From NCBI GenBank assembly GCA_002333125.1, contig DDBM01000263.1, positions 7,451 to 13,583 of the forward strand: 6,133 nt of DNA, in the 5' to 3' direction. This DNA comes from Moraxellaceae bacterium UBA2032 (GTDB lineage: Bacteria; Pseudomonadota; Gammaproteobacteria; Pseudomonadales; Moraxellaceae). The position numbers and the translations under genes are program-made. Positions 1 to 4,549 of the stretch are shown here, piece by piece (positions within the stretch are counted from its first letter, which is position 1; each line of letters opens with the position of its first letter). The notes beneath the pieces are model-generated. The model ran no database searches, was not told the origin of the DNA, and was given only the letters and a program-made list of their open reading frames with translations.

Positions 1-466
1 TCTTCATGCGTTCACGGAGTTTTTTCTCGATATAAAAACATTCAGGAGCTTTAATGTCTTCGAGGTTAATACCACCAAACGTTGGCTCTAAGGAGGCAAT
101 AATATCAACTATTTTATCAGGGTCGCGCTCATCAATTTCGATGTCAAAAACATCTACGCCCGCAAACTTTTTAAATAAAACGCCTTTACCTTCCATGACA
201 GGTTTAGACGCTAAGGGGCCAATATCGCCCAAGCCTAATACAGCCGTACCGTTACTAATCACCGCAACCAAGTTACCACGCGCAGTATAACGCGACACAG
301 TGCTTGGGTCTTTTTCGATTTCTAAACACGGTGCAGCCACACCAGGTGAATAAGCCAAGGCTAAATCGCGTTGGTTAGATAGTTGTTTGCTAGGTGTTAC
401 CGAGATTTTGCCGGGATGTGGAAACTCATGATAATCCAAAGCGGCTTTACGAAATGCCTCATCCAT
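1..466 (-). CDS. maeB: NADP-dependent malic enzyme, MaeB type (N-terminal 155 residues, 3' end outside window)
   Basis: Malic enzyme oxidatively decarboxylates malate to pyruvate and CO2 in the cytoplasm, giving NADPH and linking the TCA cycle to pyruvate. The visible reading frame matches the MaeB N-terminus closely: [10 protein letters not shown] at residues 12-21, [18 protein letters not shown] at 32-49, [18 protein letters not shown] at 61-78, [20 protein letters not shown] at 88-107, and then [19 protein letters not shown]. Tyr39 in AYSPGV and Lys94 in MEGKG sit where the family's catalytic Tyr and Lys are expected. The ATG at 466 is preceded in frame by a TAA two codons upstream, so this start is firm. 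E. coli MaeB is about 760 residues with a C-terminal phosphotransacetylase-like domain; that part is outside the window and cannot be checked. The only purine-rich Shine-Dalgarno-like run (GAGG) lies 22 nt upstream, behind a small hairpin. The gene diverges from everything to its right as far as 1928. Confidence 0.95.
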   Translation of the reverse strand, partial: MDEAFRKAALDYHEFPHPGKISVTPSKQLSNQRDLALAYSPGVAAPCLEIEKDPSTVSRYTARGNLVAVISNGTAVLGLGDIGPLASKPVMEGKGVLFKKFAGVDVFDIEIDERDPDKIVDIIASLEPTFGGINLEDIKAPECFYIEKKLRERMK

Positions 467-474
467 ACTTTATT

Positions 475-488
475 CTTGCTAATGCAAG
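475..488 (-). promoter_or_regulatory. Hairpin between a GAGG Shine-Dalgarno-like run and the maeB start codon
   Basis: On the minus strand, CTTGC and GCAAG form a perfect 5-bp stem with a 4-nt loop. It lies directly between GAGG (complement of 489-492) and an 8-nt spacer to the ATG at 466. No other Shine-Dalgarno run is visible. In linear form the GAGG is 22 nt from the start, too far; with the hairpin folded the effective spacing would be 8 nt. The geometry is seen directly; the functional role is inference. Confidence 0.4.
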
Positions 489-510
489 CCTCTTTCAATA
501 AGTGAACACA

Positions 511-527
511 AATACCATTAGGGTATT
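511..527. repeat. Inverted repeat, 6-bp stem and 5-nt loop, in the maeB leader
   Basis: AATACC (511-516) pairs perfectly with GGTATT (522-527). It lies in the expected maeB leader or promoter region, just before the palindrome at 528-539. It may be part of an operator or simply a small stem-loop; it is too short to assign. Confidence 0.4.
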
Positions 528-539
528 CGTTTTAAAACG
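528..539. promoter_or_regulatory. Perfect 12-bp palindrome CGTTTTAAAACG, possible operator
   Basis: The 12 bases are fully self-complementary. The site lies 61 bp upstream of the maeB start codon and just upstream of a plus-strand TATAAC (548-553), so it is placed where a dimeric regulator could affect transcription in either direction. The family of any regulator cannot be told from the site alone. Confidence 0.35.
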
Positions 540-547
540 TGGGTTAA

Positions 548-553
548 TATAAC
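548..553 (+). promoter_or_regulatory. Possible -10 box (TATAAC) for the plus-strand hairpin region
   Basis: TATAAC differs from the sigma-70 consensus at one base. A transcript from it would begin near 560, which is exactly where the first hairpin of the 561-743 series starts. The corresponding -35 position (526-531, TTCGTT) is a poor match, so the call rests on the -10 box and its position only. Confidence 0.25.
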
Positions 554-560
554 ATGTTGT

Positions 561-743
561 ACTGACTAACAAAATCGTTGTAATAGTCAGTGAGGTGGAG
601 TCGATGACTCCTGAGCTTTAGTAAGTATGGTGGTGGCCAAAACTTACATAGTCTGTATGACTCTTTCCCTTTTGGGGCAATCTTTAGCGGATTGTAGTGT
701 CAGGCCAACTCGGGATGGGTGTGGAGTCGGTGCTAAAACACTA
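561..743 (+). ncRNA. Candidate structured RNA: series of adjacent hairpins
   Basis: Potential stem-loops follow one another with few unpaired bases between them. 561-591 has ACTGACTA/TAGTCAGT plus inner ACAA/TTGT, about 12 bp with a 2-nt bulge. 597-611 has GGAGTC/GACTCC with a 3-nt loop. 621-647 has GTAAGT/ACTTAC. 650-662 is AGTC/GACT. 666-677 is a short stem closed by CCC/GGG around TTTT. 678-694 is CAATC/GATTG. 695-743 has TAGTGT/ACACTA with an inner imperfect stem 704-711/724-731. Several end pairs are G-U wobbles only when read as plus-strand RNA (560-592, 666-677, 704-731), which slightly favours that strand. GTGGAGTCG occurs twice (595-603, 721-729). I do not recognise 6S, SRP, RNase P or a known riboswitch. 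It could instead be a folding MITE-like repeat. Confidence 0.35.
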
Positions 744-845
744 AAAGAAATGATAAGCGGGGTATAGCCTATAAAAATACTATGCTTAGCCTAACTTGGC
801 AAGAGACAAACTCTACACAGGCAAAAGTTTACATGGGCATAAGCG

Positions 846-851
846 TATAAT
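846..851 (+). promoter_or_regulatory. Possible -10 box (TATAAT) upstream of the gene at 891
   Basis: An exact TATAAT lies 39 bp before the GTG at 891, a plausible distance for a short leader. No good -35 box is found 16-18 bp upstream; the TTTACA at 828-833 is only 12 bp away, which is too short. Only the -10 element is supported. Confidence 0.3.
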
Positions 852-890
852 TCTTAAATGCGCTAAGATACGCCAAATTAAAGTCAATGA

Positions 891-1928
891 GTGAGTCGAA
901 TTATGGAACATATTCTTCATCCCAAAGCACAAGCCTTATTAGATGCACAAGTTGCTTATATTATGCAGCGTTTAAATGCGAATGACTTAGCAGTTACTTT
1001 GCAGCAAGAAATAGACCTAATTTTGGCAAATGCACCGTTATTAACGCTTAACGAATGTGTGACTAGCGACATGATTAAAGAGACGGTGCATGGTTACGCC
1101 ATAGAGTTAGAGTTAGGGGCAGGGGTGTTTGATATTATTGGTGATATTGCCAGAACCATACATGGCCATAACGTACACCAACAAACCACTTTAAATGACA
1201 TTGTACCCGACAAGCATGTAGAGCAAATTTTAGACAAAGTATTAGAGTTAACCGAGGTGCGCGAATACGTTTTACATGAAGCGGTGATTAATCCTGTGTA
1301 TGCCGCCTTAGCCTCGGATGTGATGTATTACGGTTTACGTGATTATTTAGTGTCACAAATGGGGGGCAAAAAAAGTAGTCAACGAATGGCCACGGTTTTA
1401 TCGTGGAGTAAAAGTTTAGTTGAGCGTGTTCCTGCTGATATTGAGCAGTTAATCGAATTAAACCTACGTCAATATATTCAAAAAAGTATTCAGAGTGTGT
1501 TAATTGAAAGTAAAAGCTTTTTGACACATATAGATGTTCAAAAACTACGCGATAATTTATTAGATATTTGGGAAGATATTAAACAGCATCCGATTAGCAC
1601 TTATCAGCAATTATTAAGCAGTTTAGATGTAGAAGAGTTTTTTGTATTAACGTATGAGTTTTGGCGTGATTTTAGACAAAGTGATTATTTTAAAGTGCTG
1701 ATTGATGCAGGTATTGACGCATTTTTTAATCGTTATGGCACCACCACACTCGATGTTTTATTAGACGAAGTCGGTATTAAACGCGAAATGTTAATTGCTG
1801 ATGCCTTACGCTTTGTGCCGCCCGTACTAGGTATTATGCAGCAAAAATCATTGTTAGAACCACTAATTAGACAGCATTTAGAACCGTTTTATCAGTCGGA
1901 TGCAGTGCAGCAAATTTTAAGTGATTAA
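891..1928 (+). CDS. Unrecognised, probably all-helical protein (345 residues)
   Basis: I do not recognise this family with confidence. The protein is long for a spurious frame and has the same TTA-rich codon use as its neighbours, so it is very likely a real gene. It appears almost entirely alpha-helical, with many amphipathic stretches (for example residues 13-50, 100-140, 175-215 and 225-260), no clear signal peptide and no obvious full-length membrane segment. The most hydrophobic stretches are around 71-88 and near the C-terminus (FVPPVLGIM, about 310-318). There are no Cys/His clusters, P-loop or nucleic-acid-binding motif. The start is uncertain: GTG at 891 and ATG at 903 are in frame, and neither has a strong Shine-Dalgarno; the GAGTGAG run at 889-895 would suit the ATG. 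The gene converges on the small gene at 1925-2203, sharing 4 bp. Its role is unknown. Confidence 0.8.
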   Translation: MSRIMEHILHPKAQALLDAQVAYIMQRLNANDLAVTLQQEIDLILANAPLLTLNECVTSDMIKETVHGYAIELELGAGVFDIIGDIARTIHGHNVHQQTTLNDIVPDKHVEQILDKVLELTEVREYVLHEAVINPVYAALASDVMYYGLRDYLVSQMGGKKSSQRMATVLSWSKSLVERVPADIEQLIELNLRQYIQKSIQSVLIESKSFLTHIDVQKLRDNLLDIWEDIKQHPISTYQQLLSSLDVEEFFVLTYEFWRDFRQSDYFKVLIDAGIDAFFNRYGTTTLDVLLDEVGIKREMLIADALRFVPPVLGIMQQKSLLEPLIRQHLEPFYQSDAVQQILSD

Positions 1929-2203
1929 CTCTGATTTAACAGTAAAAAAATCCATGTAACACATGCCGCTGTAATAAAAATAACGATAGCACTTAGCCAT
2001 ATACTCATAGAGGTTGCTGGCTTAGGTGTGGTGGCGGCATGTAAATCGGGGTGCGCGCGCTCGTAGGCTTCAACCGCTTCTTTAGCTTCTTTTAGGCTTA
2101 AGGGGTTTTCTTGGCGTACTATTTTAATGGCATCAATTTTATGACCTAAAGCCAATGCACCAATGGCGGATAATGGCAGTGGTGTAGAATAATGTTGTAT
2201 CAT
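1925..2203 (-). CDS. Small membrane-anchored protein with ribosomal L7/L12 C-terminal-like segment (92 residues)
   Basis: Residues about 9-46 resemble the helical core of the ribosomal protein L7/L12 C-terminal domain: GHKIDAIKIVRQ (20-31) followed by LSLKEAKEAVEAYERA (35-50), comparable with the family pattern K-hydrophobic-x-x-IK-x-VR, then GLxLKEAK-x-x-V. The last strand of a complete L7/L12 domain is missing. A Thr/Pro/Ala-rich linker (57-64) leads to one hydrophobic helix (about 67-89), so the protein probably sits in the inner membrane with the L12-like part in the cytoplasm. The ATG at 2203 has a good Shine-Dalgarno (AAGGAAG, 7 nt away). Small proteins pairing an L7/L12-like segment with a membrane helix are annotated as hypothetical in many proteobacteria; the L12-like part is probably a protein-protein contact surface rather than a ribosomal stalk component. 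The stop codon overlaps that of the convergent gene. A 5-bp hairpin (2228-2240) lies in its leader. Confidence 0.8.
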   Translation of the reverse strand: MIQHYSTPLPLSAIGALALGHKIDAIKIVRQENPLSLKEAKEAVEAYERAHPDLHAATTPKPATSMSIWLSAIVIFITAACVTWIFLLLNQS

Positions 2204-2391
2204 GGTCGGGCTTCCTTTCTAGTGTAAAGACAGCTTGTCTGTTTATTAATTTATATCTTTTGTTTTAGCAGAAAAGTCTGCATAAACAATGGGTTTTTAT
2301 GCCAAATACCGCACATTTTGTTTATGAAATAGCCACTTGTGTGCAGCACTTCACAAAGCAAGGTGCTTATGGTGTAGATTTGAGGGGATAA

Positions 2392-2411
2392 TGTCATTGG
2401 CATAAATGACA
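2392..2411. promoter_or_regulatory. 7-bp inverted repeat just upstream of a TATAAT box
   Basis: TGTCATT (2392-2398) and AATGACA (2405-2411) are perfect inverted repeats with a 6-bp centre. The site ends 4 bp before TATAAT (2416-2421), so it would cover the -35 and spacer of a plus-strand promoter. This is the usual layout of a repressor or activator operator. No regulator gene is in the window to match it. Confidence 0.4.
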
Positions 2412-2415
2412 CTTG

Positions 2416-2421
2416 TATAAT
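2416..2421 (+). promoter_or_regulatory. Possible -10 box (TATAAT) for the GTPase operon
   Basis: This is an exact sigma-70 -10 consensus. The matching -35 window (2392-2399) has no good TTGACA match and is occupied by the inverted repeat, which would suit an activator-dependent promoter. The leader to the ATG at 2697 would be about 270 nt and would include the 2514-2565 stem. AT-rich sequence closer to the gene may hold alternative promoters. Confidence 0.3.
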
Positions 2422-2513
2422 GTAGCATGTTTTTTAATCAGTTTGGTGGTGCTTGTGTAATGTGCTTTTATCCTTAATATTAAAATATGATGTAATAAGC
2501 AATATCCCATCTA

Positions 2514-2565
2514 CTGCCTAAAATTGTGTAAAATCTGACTTGCCTAGTGACGGATATTTAGGCAG
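2514..2565 (+). repeat. 9-bp perfect inverted repeat around 34 nt, upstream of the GTPase operon
   Basis: CTGCCTAAA (2514-2522) is exactly complementary to TTTAGGCAG (2557-2565). The interior carries a further TGCCTA (2541-2546), which could compete for the same downstream TAGGCA and give an alternative, shorter stem. There is no U-run after the stem, so it is not an ordinary intrinsic terminator. It may be a leader RNA element or a pair of half-sites for a looping regulator. Confidence 0.45.
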
Positions 2566-2696
2566 AGTAATCTAGCTCAAAAAATAGTTTATTTATAGGC
2601 TATATCTATATTTTTTGTTTTTTAATAATCAAAACAGTGAGTTATAAAATATGTCCTATATAAACTTTTATTTTTCTGCTTAGGCTGTACACTCTT

Positions 2697-3836
2697 ATGG
2701 CCAAAAACAATCAACCCTTACAAACATTAAAGGTCGCCTTTTTGGGTGGTCGTGGTTGTGGAAAAACAACATTACTCGCTAGTTATTTAGGCCATATGGC
2801 TAGTAGCCGTTGGCAAAAAGAACACCAATATTACTTAAGTACGCCCGATTCTGGCGACTCTAAACGCTTAAATGAATTGTTTCAGGGCTTATGTAATGGC
2901 TTTTTTCCCGAGGCAACCATTAAACGTGCCTCTGCTTATCGTTTTCAAATGCACGTTGAAGCATGTGACGGTATTCCTTTAGAAATTCAATGGTTAGACT
3001 ACCCCGGTGAATGGTGGGAGCGTGAGCCTGCCGATGCCAAAGAAAAAAAACAACGTGACGAGTGTTTAAAGCGCATGGTGCATAGTCATGTGTGTTTTTT
3101 GGTGATAGATGGCGCGCAGTTTCAACGTCATGGCGAAACCTATTTACGCGCCCATTTAGCCCACATGACTAACGAAATTGCGAATTTATTACGCCATAGT
3201 GGTAATGCCAAAAAGAAAAATAATCCGCTTAAAGATATGGTGTGGGTCATGGCGTTAAGCAAAGCCGATACCCTCGAAAGCACTTTAACTGCCGCCGATT
3301 TTGCCGACTTTGTTAATCGTTATGCAGGTGACCAGTTAGATACCTTACGTCAGCGTTTAGGTGAAGCAGGGTGTCCTTCGTTTGGCATGAATTATTTATT
3401 GTTTTCGTCCGTTTTAGGGACAGGCCAGCGTATTGTTGATATTAACAAAACCATCGGTTTGGATTTAATTGCGCCGTTGGCCTTACGCACTATTTTAGAA
3501 AAAGAACTCCAAAATATCGAAAAATCAGCGGTATTAAAACGTGTGTTTGCAGGCAGTGCCGATAGAGGCGCATTACAAGCCTTGTTTAATGTATTGCGTC
3601 AGTTGTTGGCCAAATGGCCAGATAGGTCAACACGCGATTTAGGTGATTTGTTATTTAATAAAGCCGAAACATGGGTCGGTGGTCGCGCTCAAGACTTACA
3701 AAACGAGATGGATGCTCAACAGCAACAAGGCCATAGTTTAAAAGCCGCCGAATCTATTCTTAAAATGGCGTTAAGCAAGCCAGAGAATCGCAAATATTTT
3801 TATGTGCCTTTGTTACGCGTTGGTATCAATCGATAG
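2697..3836 (+). CDS. P-loop GTPase with YcjX-like DYPGEW motif (379 residues)
   Basis: This is a predicted cytoplasmic nucleotide switch that binds GTP. The GTPase motifs are in the right order: G1/Walker A GGRGCGKT at 17-24, G3 DYPG at 101-104 at the end of a hydrophobic strand (D-x-x-G pattern), a strand HVCFLVID at 131-138, a G4-like SKAD at 188-191 after the strand WVMAL (183-187), where NKxD is canonical, and a G5-like FSS at 236-238. The DYPGEWW wording recalls YcjX-family proteins (DYPGEW), and the general layout recalls GTPases of the TRAFAC class found in bacterial conflict and membrane systems; assignment to either is inference. Residues about 250-379 are helical, with a Gln-rich run at 341-344, and may be the partner-contact region. 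There is no signal peptide or membrane segment. The Shine-Dalgarno is weak (TAGGC, about 11 nt from the ATG). The stop TAG overlaps the AGGTGG ribosome-binding site of the next gene, and the gap to that gene is 12 bp. The spacing indicates an operon with the two membrane proteins downstream. Confidence 0.85.
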   Translation: MAKNNQPLQTLKVAFLGGRGCGKTTLLASYLGHMASSRWQKEHQYYLSTPDSGDSKRLNELFQGLCNGFFPEATIKRASAYRFQMHVEACDGIPLEIQWLDYPGEWWEREPADAKEKKQRDECLKRMVHSHVCFLVIDGAQFQRHGETYLRAHLAHMTNEIANLLRHSGNAKKKNNPLKDMVWVMALSKADTLESTLTAADFADFVNRYAGDQLDTLRQRLGEAGCPSFGMNYLLFSSVLGTGQRIVDINKTIGLDLIAPLALRTILEKELQNIEKSAVLKRVFAGSADRGALQALFNVLRQLLAKWPDRSTRDLGDLLFNKAETWVGGRAQDLQNEMDAQQQQGHSLKAAESILKMALSKPENRKYFYVPLLRVGINR

Positions 3837-3848
3837 GTGGAATGATGT

Positions 3849-4523
3849 ATGGAAAACTTGGTGATAGATACCCAACTCGTGTGGATGACGTGTGGTATTG
3901 ATGCAGGTTATCAAATTTTATTAGCGCCACCTGCGTTAAGTAAAACGTGGGTTGACTTATTAGAAGGCGCGTTTGCTAATTTTGAAGTAGGCGATGCCTC
4001 GCTTAAAACCGTCGAAATTAACTACGAAGGCGGCAAAGCCTTAGCATTGGCCTTTTTTGACCCCACGTTATGTGATGCCAGTTCGCGCCCCATTAAGCAT
4101 TTTATGCTGCTATTAGGCATGAATGACACGGTATTTAAAAAAGCCAATTTGCTATTAGTTGCCCCATTATTGCAACAGCTTAAACCTGCTTTTGAGGTGA
4201 TTTGCCAAGCCTCACGTTATACCTCTGAGCAAGAAATTATGCGTTTAGCGCAAAATCAACAGAGTGAGCGTAATATTCGTTTAGAGTTTCAGTCAAAAAT
4301 GGCCTCGTTAAAATTGGGCTCAAAAACTAAAGCAGCCAACACAAAAGTAACTAACACTAATGCCAAAATAAATACTAAAGAGCTATTACAAGAACTAAGT
4401 AGTAATCAATCACTAAGTGATGATGACGAAGCCTTAGCCATGCCTTTATGGTTAAAATGGGCATTTACCTTAGTTATTTTAGTGGCCATTTTGGCAGGTA
4501 TTTGGGTCGGATTGAGTACATAG
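3849..4523 (+). CDS. Tail-anchored membrane protein of the GTPase operon (224 residues)
   Basis: I do not recognise the family. Three parts can be seen. Residues 1-125 look like a compact alpha/beta domain, with the apparent order strand (4-15), strand (20-27), helix (32-45), strand (51-60), strand (63-71), strand (82-90), long helix (94-150). Residues 152-198 are a polar linker rich in Lys, Thr, Asn and Ser, ending in the acidic SDDDEA. Residues 201-222 form a single hydrophobic helix (WLKWAFTLVILVAILAGIWV) with only two residues after it. There is no N-terminal signal, so the globular part should be cytoplasmic and tail-anchored to the inner membrane. The strand order resembles a longin or roadblock-like GTPase partner fold, which is suggestive but untested. 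The ATG at 3849 has AGGTGG 8 nt upstream. The gene lies 12 bp after the GTPase gene and 26 bp before the channel gene, so a direct GTPase partner or membrane receptor role is the simplest reading. Confidence 0.8.
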   Translation: MENLVIDTQLVWMTCGIDAGYQILLAPPALSKTWVDLLEGAFANFEVGDASLKTVEINYEGGKALALAFFDPTLCDASSRPIKHFMLLLGMNDTVFKKANLLLVAPLLQQLKPAFEVICQASRYTSEQEIMRLAQNQQSERNIRLEFQSKMASLKLGSKTKAANTKVTNTNAKINTKELLQELSSNQSLSDDDEALAMPLWLKWAFTLVILVAILAGIWVGLST

Positions 4524-4533
4524 CTTTTAAAGC

Positions 4534-4538
4534 AGGAG
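4534..4538 (+). promoter_or_regulatory. Ribosome-binding site that decides the MscS start (AGGAG)
   Basis: AGGAG lies 11 nt before GTG 4550. It lies after the stop of the upstream gene and supports initiation at 4550, or possibly at TTG 4556, rather than at the ATG at 4448 inside the upstream gene. Confidence 0.6.
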
Positions 4539-4549
4539 TAAAAGAAACA

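Larger units (their letters stand above)
467..890. other. Divergent intergenic region rich in palindromes and hairpins; no protein gene seen
   Basis: This spacer separates leftward maeB from the rightward gene at 891. No convincing open frame is present on either strand. It contains, in order, a 5-bp hairpin close to the maeB start (475-488), a 6-bp hairpin (511-527), a 12-bp perfect palindrome (528-539), an 8-bp palindrome (551-558), a run of adjacent hairpins (561-743), two copies of AGCCTA 22 bp apart (766-771 and 788-793), and a TATAAT box (846-851). The stretch from about 590 to 730 is visibly richer in G and C than its flanks. It must hold the maeB promoter on the minus strand and probably a plus-strand promoter as well. 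Confidence 0.7.
2204..2696. other. AT-rich divergent intergenic region with inverted repeats; no gene seen
   Basis: This region separates the leftward small gene from the GTPase operon and must hold promoters for both. I see no credible coding frame. Structures present are AGACA/TGTCT (2228-2240), GCAGA/TCTGC (2268-2281), TGTCATT/AATGACA (2392-2411), a TATAAT box (2416-2421) and CTGCCTAAA/TTTAGGCAG (2514-2565). The last 110 bp before the operon are very AT-rich with several TATAAA/TATATA-like runs. TAGGC or its complement recurs at about 2516, 2542, 2559, 2596 and 2681, but the motif is too short to be significant alone. Confidence 0.6.

Noticed and set aside
54..290. Plus-strand open frame of 78 residues
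   Set aside because: It lies wholly antisense to maeB, whose protein match is strong; the frame is a shadow.
561..743. Degraded insertion sequence or protein fragment on the minus strand
   Set aside because: Translations are short and interrupted, with no transposase motif; no terminal inverted repeats or target duplication could be identified. A MITE-like repeat is not excluded without genome comparison.
766..793. Two AGCCTA copies exactly 22 bp apart as tandem regulator half-sites
   Set aside because: A 6-base motif in AT-rich DNA recurs easily by chance; noted in the spacer entry but not called as a site.
828..851. TTTACA and TATAAT as a complete sigma-70 promoter
   Set aside because: The spacer is only 12 bp; the -35 assignment was dropped and only the -10 box kept at low confidence.
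1288..1527. Minus-strand open frame of 79 residues
   Set aside because: It is antisense to the 345-residue gene, has no recognisable product and no ribosome-binding site of note.
2398..2416. TTGGCA...TTGTA as a sigma-54 promoter
   Set aside because: The GG element is present, but the GC expected at the -12 position is missing at the correct spacing.
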